This document shows, piece by piece, positions 17,839 through 25,575 of a DNA stretch of 64,000 nt. Each line of letters starts with the position of its first letter. Positions within the stretch are counted from its first letter, which is position 1. The DNA comes from Burkholderiaceae bacterium (lineage in GTDB: Bacteria; Pseudomonadota; Gammaproteobacteria; Burkholderiales; Burkholderiaceae_F): assembly GCA_017461315.1 (NCBI GenBank), contig JAFTYR010000047.1, forward strand, positions 1 to 64,000. Reading direction: 5' to 3'. The position numbers and the translations under genes were made by a program. The notes under the pieces were generated by a model that did not search any database, was not told the DNA's origin, and saw nothing but the letters and a program-made list of their open reading frames with translations.

Positions 17839-19461
17839 ATGCCAAATCCATTATTGGAAAAAGAAGTAAAGCGAAGACGCACCTTCGCGATCATTTCCCA
17901 CCCTGATGCGGGTAAAACGACTTTAACAGAAAAGCTCCTTCTTTTTGGTGGGGCGATCCAGATGGCCGGAGCGGTTAAGGGGCGTAAGGCGGCAAAGCAT
18001 GCGACCAGTGACTGGATGGAAGTTGAAAAACAAAGAGGAATTTCTGTAACTAGTTCCGTTATGCAGTTCGAGTATCAAGATCACATTTTTAATCTACTCG
18101 ATACTCCAGGACACGAAGACTTTTCCGAAGACACCTACCGAGTTCTTACAGCGGTAGACTGCGCCGTTATGGTTATCGACGCAGCTAAAGGGGTGGAATC
18201 TCAAACAATCAAACTGTTAGAGGTTTGTCGACTTCGTAAAACTCCAATCATTACCTTTATCAACAAACTAGACCGAGAAGTTAGAGACCCTATTGAATTA
18301 TTAGGTGAAATCGAAGATATTCTTAAGATCGATTGTGCACCAGTAACTTGGCCAATTGGTATGGGCAAAACATTCCGTGGTGTTTTTTCTTTACTGGACA
18401 ATAAATTAAATCGTTTTTCTCCAGGAACAGAGAAAATTGCGGATGATATTGAAGTTATTTCCGGCTTAGATAACCCGAGATTAGACGAACTATTCCCCTT
18501 AGAGATGGAATACGTTCGTGAGAGCATCGAACTTGTACAAGGTGCCAGTGAACCATTCTCGTTAGAAAAATTCCTTCAAGGAGAGCAAACCCCTGTTTTC
18601 TTTGGTTCTGGTATCAACAATTTTGGTGTCCAAGACGTTCTTAATGCTCTGTTACAGTGGGCTCCTGTGCCTCAGCCTCGTAATGGGGGAATTCGCTCGG
18701 TTCATTCAAACGAAAGTAAATTTGCAGGCTTTGTTTTTAAAATCCAGGCAAACATGGATCCAAAGCACCGAGACCGTATTGCATTCTTGCGAGTTTGTTC
18801 TGGTAAGTACGAACCAGGAATGAAGGTTTACCACGTTCGTGACAATAAGGAAATGAAACTTCCAAATGCCCTAACGTTTATGGCTAATGAACGTATTCGC
18901 ATGGAACATGCTTACGCTGGAGATATCATCGGTATTTACAACCATGGGCAGCTTCACATTGGGGATAGTCTTTCTGAAGGAGAGCGACTTGGCTTTACAG
19001 GTATTCCTTATTTTGCACCAGAGTTGTTTAGAGCAGCAAGGTCTAAAGACCCACTGAAAGCAAAACAATTACACAAAGGCCTTAAGGAACTTGGAGAAGA
19101 AGGTGCGATCCAGGTTTTTGAGGACGAATTAGGTAATTTATTCTTGGGTGCTGTGGGGCAGTTACAGTTTGAAATTGTGGCACAACGATTGGCAACGGAA
19201 TACAAGGTTGACGCTTTGTATGAGAACACCCCTGTTTCAACTGCTCGCTGGTTAACTTATCCAGATGAACAAACTAAAAAAGAATTTGAAAAGGAACAGA
19301 CACTCAGAATGGCAAAAGATGCTGATGGCAATCCCGTTTATTTAGCCACAAGTATCTACAATCTTCAGACAACCCAAAAACATTGGCCTAATGTTTGCTT
19401 CCATACGACAAGAGAACATGGTCAAGTTCTGAAACATTCAGATCAAGACATTACGCGCTAA
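17839..19461 (+). CDS. prfC: peptide chain release factor 3
   Basis: A 540-residue translational GTPase that recycles RF1/RF2 from the ribosome. G1 is [12 protein letters not shown] (about 17-28), G2 contains [10 protein letters not shown]3 is DTPGHEDF and G4 is NKLDRE, followed by domains II and III. The stand-alone RF3 pattern ([22 protein letters not shown]) separates it from EF-G. It is monocistronic: a 233-base upstream gap in which I see no strong promoter, and a good terminator after it. Confidence 0.96.
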   Translation: MPNPLLEKEVKRRRTFAIISHPDAGKTTLTEKLLLFGGAIQMAGAVKGRKAAKHATSDWMEVEKQRGISVTSSVMQFEYQDHIFNLLDTPGHEDFSEDTYRVLTAVDCAVMVIDAAKGVESQTIKLLEVCRLRKTPIITFINKLDREVRDPIELLGEIEDILKIDCAPVTWPIGMGKTFRGVFSLLDNKLNRFSPGTEKIADDIEVISGLDNPRLDELFPLEMEYVRESIELVQGASEPFSLEKFLQGEQTPVFFGSGINNFGVQDVLNALLQWAPVPQPRNGGIRSVHSNESKFAGFVFKIQANMDPKHRDRIAFLRVCSGKYEPGMKVYHVRDNKEMKLPNALTFMANERIRMEHAYAGDIIGIYNHGQLHIGDSLSEGERLGFTGIPYFAPELFRAARSKDPLKAKQLHKGLKELGEEGAIQVFEDELGNLFLGAVGQLQFEIVAQRLATEYKVDALYENTPVSTARWLTYPDEQTKKEFEKEQTLRMAKDADGNPVYLATSIYNLQTTQKHWPNVCFHTTREHGQVLKHSDQDITR

Positions 19462-19489
19462 TTAAAGCGATAATCTAGATCTCTTCTTG

Positions 19490-19525
19490 CTACCCTGTCC
19501 GTAAACTGACAGGGTAGTTTTTATT
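19490..19525 (+). terminator. intrinsic terminator of prfC
   Basis: Perfect 10-base arms (19490-19499, 19508-19517) around an eight-base loop, followed by TTTTTATTT. Placed 28 bases after the prfC stop. Confidence 0.9.
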
Positions 19526-19530
19526 TAAGG

Positions 19531-20763
19531 TTATTTTTGTACCTTAGCTTGTAACTCAGGAAATGGCGATAAAGCTCGTGGGAGTATTCCGTGTAATTTA
19601 GCGATGCACACGCCATAATTTACCATCGGAACATTAAAATCAGAGCAGATCTTCTGCCGCCATAACATAGCCTTACGGTTAATCATACAGGCCCCACAAT
19701 GAATGACAAGTTGGTAGTTCGATAGATTCTCTGGGAAGCATTCTCCAGTACTGAAATCAAAATTTAATGGTCCCCCAACATAAGCCTGTAACATCTTAGG
19801 AATTTTTACCTTCCCAATATCATCAACCTGACAAACGTGGGTACAAGCCTCTGCGATCAGAACTCGATCACCAGGCTTTAAACGATCGATTGCCGTTGCC
19901 CCTTCAACTAGAGAAGTAAGATTTCCCTTTTGTCTAGCCATTAAGATAGAAAAAGAGGTTAAGCGAATGTTTTTAGGGGTTTGCTGATTTGCTTTATCAA
20001 AAACTTGACTGTCTGTGACCACCAACGCAGGAGGTTCTTTCAAGTTCTGTATTTGATGTGATAAATCGTTTTCTTTGGTAATTAAACCAATCGCATTATG
20101 ATCCAACGTATCACGTAAGGCGATGACTTGGGGAAGAATGAGACGTCCTTTGGGAGCTGCGGTGTCGATTGGAACACAGTAAACAACCGTATCCCCGGAC
20201 TGAATTAAATCTCCTACAAAAGGAACTGTATTTTGAGCTTTGGGAACCAAAGCGATGAGTTCCTCTCTTAATTGATCAAAACCCTCTCCTGTTTGCGCAC
20301 TTACCGTAATAACCTTTTCTCCTGAAACCTGTTCTAATTTTTCGACAACCTCATTAAGGTGTTGAACGGTATCAATTTTATTAAGTACCAAAATAATTGG
20401 AGTTCCGAGTTCTTTAAAGGTTTGAATTAAAGAAGATTCAAACGTAGAAAACTGATTTTTAGCATCGATAACGATCATCGCAATATCAGTTTTACCCATA
20501 ACCTCTTTCGTTCTTCCAATTCTTAATTCTCCTAAAGCTCCTTCATCATCGATGCCAGCGGTATCGATGATCATCACAGGACCAATAGGTGCAATTTCCA
20601 TTGCCTTATAAACTGGATCGGTCGTAGTACCCGCAATATCACTAACTAATGCAATACTTTGCTTTGTTAAGCAATTAATGACACTTGATTTGCCAGCATT
20701 ACGACGACCAAAAATGCCGATATGTAAACGAATACCTTTGGGAGTTTCTTGCAATCCAGCCAT
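19531..20763 (-). CDS. hydF: [FeFe]-hydrogenase maturation GTPase HydF
   Basis: A 410-residue protein that scaffolds the diiron subcluster before delivery to apo-HydA. The N-terminal Era-like GTPase has G1 GRRNAGKSS (19-27), a Thr-rich switch (DIAGTTTD), DTAG and NKID. The C-terminal part holds the [4Fe-4S] ligand pattern of HydF: a C-T-H (about 308) and an H-C-G-A-C (about 354). AGGA lies six to eight bases before the ATG. It is downstream of the hydA-hydB-cytochrome b operon but separated from it by a terminator, so it may have its own promoter. HydE and HydG are not in the window. Confidence 0.94.
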   Translation of the reverse strand: MAGLQETPKGIRLHIGIFGRRNAGKSSVINCLTKQSIALVSDIAGTTTDPVYKAMEIAPIGPVMIIDTAGIDDEGALGELRIGRTKEVMGKTDIAMIVIDAKNQFSTFESSLIQTFKELGTPIILVLNKIDTVQHLNEVVEKLEQVSGEKVITVSAQTGEGFDQLREELIALVPKAQNTVPFVGDLIQSGDTVVYCVPIDTAAPKGRLILPQVIALRDTLDHNAIGLITKENDLSHQIQNLKEPPALVVTDSQVFDKANQQTPKNIRLTSFSILMARQKGNLTSLVEGATAIDRLKPGDRVLIAEACTHVCQVDDIGKVKIPKMLQAYVGGPLNFDFSTGECFPENLSNYQLVIHCGACMINRKAMLWRQKICSDFNVPMVNYGVCIAKLHGILPRALSPFPELQAKVQK

Positions 20764-20843
20764 TTTTATCCTACAGACAATTCTATAAATTCATATGGTT
20801 TTTAGTATAGATCAGCTGTCGATACAACCCTTTGATCTACATG

Positions 20844-20874
20844 AAAAAAGCACCTGCAGAAGTACCACAGGTGC
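20844..20874 (-). terminator. intrinsic terminator after the hydrogenase operon
   Basis: On the minus strand, arms 20868-20874 and 20850-20856 (GCACCTG and CAGGTGC) pair around an 11-base loop and are followed by six T. It separates the cytochrome b gene from hydF. Confidence 0.85.
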
Positions 20875-20918
20875 CTTTTATGTTTAAGAACTAAATACTG
20901 CCCTTTACTGTACGAAGA

Positions 20919-21626
20919 TTAGTTCTTTTCGTTCAGCTTGATAACATCACGTTCAACCCATGTTGGAGCGTGGTGTAATGCAGCGTCGGCAGAAATGTCA
21001 CCAGAACCAATACGCCAAATTCCTTTGAAGTGTTCCATGGAGAGCAACGCCAGGGGAATATGGGCACAAGTAACCATTGCTGTCACAATGATGGAACCCC
21101 AAACGTGAGTAATGAACATCCAATAGAAGACGGTCTTACCTAAGAGAGGAGCACCAGCCCACAACAACCAACCTGTAACGATGAGGTAGATGATCGCAGC
21201 GATAAAGATGAGGTAACTCATCTTCTGACCGCCGTTATAGCGACCCTGTGGAGGGGTTTCAACAGGACCAAATGGGATCTTGAAGAAACGACGAGGATAT
21301 CCACCAAAGTTACGGAACCAAAGGATGGTATTGCGATCCCATTCCATAAGGTTCTTCATGGTTACAGCGAATCGTTCTGGAGCAAAGAGTACATAACCAA
21401 TGAAGTTCAATGTAAACAAAGCACCAAGCCAAATGTGCCAAACCATCATCAAGTTAGCGGTGTCATCATCGATCTTATGGAACATATGACCGAAATAAAC
21501 GATCGCACCAGTGATGAACAAAGCATACCAACAGATAGCGTTAATGGAATGGAACACCTTATCTGAGGTATGGAAGCGCAAAATGCGTGCGTTAGCAGGA
21601 ATAGAAGAATGGTGGATATTAGACAT
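20919..21626 (-). CDS. haem b membrane subunit of the [FeFe]-hydrogenase (formate dehydrogenase gamma-like)
   Basis: A 235-residue integral protein with four predicted membrane helices (about 29-46, 62-82, 137-157, 170-195). Conserved-looking histidines at 19, 26, 64, 174, 189 and 199 fit the di-haem cytochrome b of the FdhI/Ni-Fe hydrogenase cytochrome family. It begins inside the end of hydB (eight-base overlap) and has a strong GGAGG, so it is co-translated. From context it should anchor the HydAB pair and pass electrons between H2 and the quinone pool. Shewanella hydrogenase loci have a similar FdhC-like gene after hydB. Confidence 0.88.
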   Translation of the reverse strand: MSNIHHSSIPANARILRFHTSDKVFHSINAICWYALFITGAIVYFGHMFHKIDDDTANLMMVWHIWLGALFTLNFIGYVLFAPERFAVTMKNLMEWDRNTILWFRNFGGYPRRFFKIPFGPVETPPQGRYNGGQKMSYLIFIAAIIYLIVTGWLLWAGAPLLGKTVFYWMFITHVWGSIIVTAMVTCAHIPLALLSMEHFKGIWRIGSGDISADAALHHAPTWVERDVIKLNEKN

Positions 21627-21963
21627 GATCTGCCTCCTTCATAGCAAGCTGAGAACGCGCAACATAGTGCGTATGATTCAACTTATACATTTCACCTTCG
21701 ACGGGCTTACCATTCATATCCTTGTAAACACGCCAACAAACATCATTCTCATGAGAAGAAGTTAAGTTCATCTTCTGCAAACGCTTGTCATCTGCATACA
21801 AACCTTGTTGTCTATCGAGAATGATCTGGTTGCGAGACTTAATCAGCTTAACGATTGCTGTACCGGCAGCCACTACAGCAACGGCACAAAGACCGATGAC
21901 TTTAATAAAACCACGACGGCCCAACATTGCAGGGACATCGCGCTCAGCATATTGATATTTCAT
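21619..21963 (-). CDS. hydB: [FeFe]-hydrogenase small subunit with Tat signal
   Basis: A 114-residue protein with a twin-arginine signal: R16-R17-G-F-I-K followed by a hydrophobic stretch to about residue 41. The mature part carries the HydB pattern (S-x2-N-x2-V-x2-V-Y-K, then L-N-H-T-H-Y-V-x-R-S), equivalent to the C-terminal piece of single-chain hydrogenases. HydA has no signal of its own, so HydB should carry the folded dimer across the membrane, as shown for Desulfovibrio enzymes. The gene is 13 bases after hydA and overlaps the cytochrome b start. Confidence 0.9.
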   Translation of the reverse strand: MKYQYAERDVPAMLGRRGFIKVIGLCAVAVVAAGTAIVKLIKSRNQIILDRQQGLYADDKRLQKMNLTSSHENDVCWRVYKDMNGKPVEGEMYKLNHTHYVARSQLAMKEADHV

Positions 21964-21976
21964 AATTCACACCCGA

Positions 21977-23329
21977 TTAAAGTTTAAGGGGGAGCGGTTC
22001 AGAAGAACGTAACCAAGAAGAGCCGGCACCCTGTAATGGCTGACCACCACCGTTTACGCAACCACCTGGACAATTCATAACTTCGATGAAGTGCCAACGG
22101 TTCTTGTCTTCGTTAATAATTCTCATCACCTTATCAAGTTCTTGCAGAGCACCATTAACGATAGCAACGCGTAATTCGAAGATTTCACCATTCTTAGCCT
22201 TCAAAGGAATAGGAATAGTAGCTTCGATCAAAGCCTTATCCAGACCACGAACGCTGATAATGTCTGGGTTCTTCAATTCTTCACCAGACAGGATGAAATA
22301 AGCGGTACGGAGAGCGGCTTCCATTACACCACCGGAACATCCGAAGATTGTGCCAGCACCGGTGTACTTACCCATCGTCTTTGTTTCATAAGTCTTGGGC
22401 ATTGCAAGAGGATTAATACCCTTGCGACGGAAGACTTCAGCGATATCACGAGTTGTTAATGAATAATCGATATCAGGGAATACTGGAGTATCCTTAGGCA
22501 ATTCGCCATTCTTAACATTCCATTTCCAAGCATCGATAAATTCTGGACGGCTTGCTTCGTAGATCTTAGCGGTACATGGAGTAACAGCAACCATGACGAT
22601 ATCGCGTGGATCCTTATTCCAAACGTGCTTAGCAGCCCAGGTCTTTGCTAACGCACCACCCATCTGTACAGGGCTCTTTGTGGTAGAAACGTGTGGAATA
22701 GCAGAAGCATAGTTAATTTCCATGTTACGAACCCAGCCAGGGCAACAGCTCGTAAAGTGAGGCAACGGATGGTGAGCCATCATATTGACTTCATCATTGC
22801 GTTCACCGAGAAGCCAATAACGTACCTTTTTAATAAATTCAGTACCTTCTTCTAAAATAGTCTGGTCAGCGGTCTGGTTAACGTCATAAACTTCAAAACC
22901 AGCCTTTTCTAAAGCATTTAAAAGCTGTTCTGTACAAAGTTCACCAGGCTTAGCACCAAACTCTTCAGTTAAAGCGACACGAACGGCAGGAGATGGATGA
23001 GCCACAACAAATTTCTTTGGATCATCCAGTGCAGCGATCACTTCATCCACGAAACTCATCTGTTCGATTGCTGCGAATGGACATGCAGTCAAACACTGTC
23101 CACAACTAACACAAGCGTCATCGCGAATCGTATGGATGGCACCTAATCCACCATCGATTGCATCAACAGGACAGAACTTACGGCAGGTATCACAGCCTAC
23201 ACAGTTATCCTTGTTGATATGAATAATTCCTCTAAGTTCGCCTTTACGAAAATTGCCTTGATAATCAGGACCGCCTTCGCCACGGCAACCTTTCGGAGGA
23301 CGGAAAGTCACAACATTCATTGCTGTCAT
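21977..23329 (-). CDS. hydA: [FeFe]-hydrogenase large (catalytic) subunit
   Basis: A 450-residue M2-type hydrogenase. Two [4Fe-4S] ferredoxin sites (Cys 43/46/49/53 and 73/76/79/83) precede the H-cluster domain. L1 is T-S-C-C-P-G-W (193-199), including the Cys used for proton transfer; L2 is T-P-C-T-A-K (250-255), where Thr 250 replaces the usual Met; L3 is M-N-C-P-G-G-C (418-424). There is no signal peptide or C-terminal small-subunit extension, since that part is the separate hydB. GGAG lies six bases before the chosen ATG. Expected role: H2 oxidation or production at the periplasmic face with HydB and the cytochrome b. Confidence 0.95.
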   Translation of the reverse strand: MTAMNVVTFRPPKGCRGEGGPDYQGNFRKGELRGIIHINKDNCVGCDTCRKFCPVDAIDGGLGAIHTIRDDACVSCGQCLTACPFAAIEQMSFVDEVIAALDDPKKFVVAHPSPAVRVALTEEFGAKPGELCTEQLLNALEKAGFEVYDVNQTADQTILEEGTEFIKKVRYWLLGERNDEVNMMAHHPLPHFTSCCPGWVRNMEINYASAIPHVSTTKSPVQMGGALAKTWAAKHVWNKDPRDIVMVAVTPCTAKIYEASRPEFIDAWKWNVKNGELPKDTPVFPDIDYSLTTRDIAEVFRRKGINPLAMPKTYETKTMGKYTGAGTIFGCSGGVMEAALRTAYFILSGEELKNPDIISVRGLDKALIEATIPIPLKAKNGEIFELRVAIVNGALQELDKVMRIINEDKNRWHFIEVMNCPGGCVNGGGQPLQGAGSSWLRSSEPLPLKL

Positions 23330-23448
23330 TATTCACTCCAAGAGCTGAAATGGGTACAAAAATAGGTATTCTCAGGACGGGAAACAAACATCTATCTACA
23401 TAAAACTAACGTGTTTTTCTACTTCTTACCGACCTGCGAGAAGTTTAA

Positions 23449-23477
23449 AAAATATTTAACTTGTGCACAATATTCAA
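23449..23477 (-). promoter_or_regulatory. candidate hydA promoter with palindrome in the spacer
   Basis: On the minus strand TTGAAT (23472-23477) and TATTTT (23449-23454) are 17 bases apart. The spacer contains the perfect palindrome TTGTGCACAA (23461-23470), a plausible operator. The hydA ATG is about 120 bases downstream, so the leader would be long. No FNR-type box was found. Confidence 0.35.
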
Positions 23478-23498
23478 AATTTCTAACGATAAGTAGAA

Positions 23499-23539
23499 AC
23501 CCTTAAAAAAATTAGAACTTTCGGATGATTTTTAAGGGT
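23499..23539. repeat. 11-bp inverted repeat in the hydA upstream region
   Basis: Arms 23499-23509 and 23529-23539 (ACCCTTAAAAA and its complement) are perfect with a 19-base centre. There is no T tract beyond the stem, so it is not a classical terminator for the radical SAM gene; a regulatory site for hydA is possible. Confidence 0.45.
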
Positions 23540-23585
23540 AAACCCGGTTAGATATTTACAGTAATCTGTTCGTATGAGGTGCTAT

Positions 23586-24929
23586 TTACATGTCCTCTTC
23601 TTTGAGTGGACGTCTTAATTCAGCTCGAATATTGTCCATTGCCGAATAAAAATCTTTCATCATGACAAGACCAAGTAACTTACCGCGGTCTGTGACAATA
23701 AACTGTTCTGGATCCACTGGATTTTCTTTAATTGCGCCAATCAATTTCAGCGCTAGAATTTCTTTAAAAAGACTTCTATCAACACTAACCCCATGAGTTA
23801 AACGGAAATATTTACGAGAAAGTCTGCCAGCAAAAAGACCTAAAAGTAATCGATATTGCAACACATCAAATTTTTTGAAGGTCTTCTTCCGTTCGACTCC
23901 ATTTCTTCCGGTAGAAATTCGTTCGTTATATCGACGTAGTGAAAAAGTATTGGCGTATAAACTTTCTCCAAGGAAACTGAATGCACCAGAACCAATTCCT
24001 AGATATTCGTCGTTATCAATAACGTATTCATCAAAACCCTCGTTATTTGCCTTACCGAAGGCCCAGGAAGAAAGTTGCGTATAACTATCTGTGAGCGTAT
24101 CCAAAATAATTCGATATTGGTGAGCCATGATTTCGGGAGGAGCGGCGATTTTATCTTTAACACTTCTCTTAGTTTGGCTTGTCACCATAAGTGGATAAGT
24201 CGTAATCTGACGAGGAGATAATTGAAGAACCTTTTCCAAATCTGCTGATAGTACTTCATCAGTTTGACCTCGGAAACCGAAAATCAAATCAACGTTGCAG
24301 ATCGGAAACATCTCTTGTGCCTTCATGATGTTTTCAAAAACCTCTTCTCCTGTTCCAAACTTATCTCGTTCAGTCATACGAAGAATATCGTCATTGAAAC
24401 TTTGCACGCCAATAGACATACGATCTACTAGACCTTTCATCATAGAAATCGATGGATCACCCATGGCTTGAGGATCAGTTTCACAAGAAACCTCTTTCAT
24501 GCTCGGAAATAAAGTACGAGCCAATTCAATTGTCTTAGCCAACTCATCCATCAGAACCGTAGTCGTACCACCACCAATATACATTGACGTAAAGTCGTAC
24601 CCCAAATTTCGAACCATCTGCATTTCTTTACGCAAATTTATAAAGTATTCCCGAGCCTTATGTTCTTTGAAGAGGAAACGATGAAACGTGCAGTAAGAAC
24701 AAAGTGTCTTACAAAATGGTATATGCGCATACAGCATATACTGATGCCCTGGTTGCGGCTTAGGAAATTCATGCAAAATACATGGATCCAATACTAAGTT
24801 TTTATCTAAGTAGTATTGCATCACCTTCTCGGTCAAATTAAGTTGCCATTTGGGAGCAATTGCTTCCGACTTAGCACCCTTGACATTACCTTTGTAGGCA
24901 TTACGAATCGTTTCTGTAGATCGTTCCAT
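23586..24929 (-). CDS. HemN/HemW-like radical SAM protein
   Basis: A 447-residue radical SAM enzyme with the cluster motif C73-x3-C77-x2-C80 inside the coproporphyrinogen oxidase-like segment AHIPFCKTLCSYC. The G-G-G-T-T-T segment and IGVQSFND (SAM and haem-binding region of HemN/HemW) follow, with a C-terminal HemN_C-like winged-helix region. It could be an oxygen-independent coproporphyrinogen dehydrogenase, a HemW-like haem chaperone or a HutW/ChuW-type haem-degrading enzyme; the sequence alone does not decide. It precedes hydA on the same strand but is separated by 256 bases, so a hydrogenase role is not implied. The start codon has a weak ribosome-binding site. Confidence 0.7.
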   Translation of the reverse strand: MERSTETIRNAYKGNVKGAKSEAIAPKWQLNLTEKVMQYYLDKNLVLDPCILHEFPKPQPGHQYMLYAHIPFCKTLCSYCTFHRFLFKEHKAREYFINLRKEMQMVRNLGYDFTSMYIGGGTTTVLMDELAKTIELARTLFPSMKEVSCETDPQAMGDPSISMMKGLVDRMSIGVQSFNDDILRMTERDKFGTGEEVFENIMKAQEMFPICNVDLIFGFRGQTDEVLSADLEKVLQLSPRQITTYPLMVTSQTKRSVKDKIAAPPEIMAHQYRIILDTLTDSYTQLSSWAFGKANNEGFDEYVIDNDEYLGIGSGAFSFLGESLYANTFSLRRYNERISTGRNGVERKKTFKKFDVLQYRLLLGLFAGRLSRKYFRLTHGVSVDRSLFKEILALKLIGAIKENPVDPEQFIVTDRGKLLGLVMMKDFYSAMDNIRAELRRPLKEEDM

Positions 24930-25048
24930 TTTGCTTAAACAAATTTCCCTTAAATCAACGTGTCATATTCAACTACACGTCCACCTAAACCACACACATC
25001 AAAATACCAACCTTTACAACCGCAAAATTGATACTATTGTCAGCCACC

Positions 25049-25486
25049 TTATTTTAATTCCCAACCGCTTGAACACTCAGTGACATAAGGATAAAAATTT
25101 TTACTTGCTTGACACCAATACATCGTCTGACTTCCTGAAGTCACCGGTGTTTGAACAACAACCGATGGTACTGTCGTCGACGTACTTACTTCACCAAAAG
25201 ATTGTGTAGAAGTCATATATCCTGGAGGAATATACACTGGATAAGAAGGTATCGTTGGTACGGTAGGTTTACTTGCTTCACTAATAGCACTAGCTAAACC
25301 TAAGCCCAATCCTAAAACAAGGGCTCCTCCAATAACATTATGAACTCTATCGTGGTGATGCCCATGAGGAGCCGGGCCTCGCCCTGGGCCACCGTGATGA
25401 AATGGTGGACGAGCACTCGCTATCGATGTACAGGAAAGAGCCACTATAAAAAATAGTGTAGCAATGCCATTTAATTTCTTACTCAT
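25049..25486 (-). CDS. small secreted His/Gly-rich protein, unknown function
   Basis: A 145-residue protein with a Sec signal peptide (1-25, cleavage likely after A-S-A). Then come a His/Pro/Gly-rich stretch (P-F-H-H-G-G ... H-G-H-H-H-D, about 28-47), a glycine-zipper-like hydrophobic segment (about 51-68), a Ser/Thr/Val-rich linker, and a C-terminal module with two cysteines, Y-W-C-Q ... Y-P-Y-V-T-E-C-S-S-G-W. That last module recurs in many proteobacterial envelope proteins of unknown role. The His-rich part could bind metal. It stands alone between the radical SAM gene and uup. Function unknown. Confidence 0.6.
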   Translation of the reverse strand: MSKKLNGIATLFFIVALSCTSIASARPPFHHGGPGRGPAPHGHHHDRVHNVIGGALVLGLGLGLASAISEASKPTVPTIPSYPVYIPPGYMTSTQSFGEVSTSTTVPSVVVQTPVTSGSQTMYWCQASKNFYPYVTECSSGWELK

Positions 25487-25575
25487 TTCTCTATTCCCCT
25501 ATATTTAAGCAACGGTAAAAACGACTACAACTGCAGTGTTTCACAATTCACTTAAAAGAAATTAAATTCTTTCTC

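Noticed and set aside
23330-23585. FNR or sigma-54 promoter upstream of hydA.
   Set aside because: No TTGAT-N4-ATCAA site and no GG/GC-spaced -24/-12 element could be found by reading both strands.
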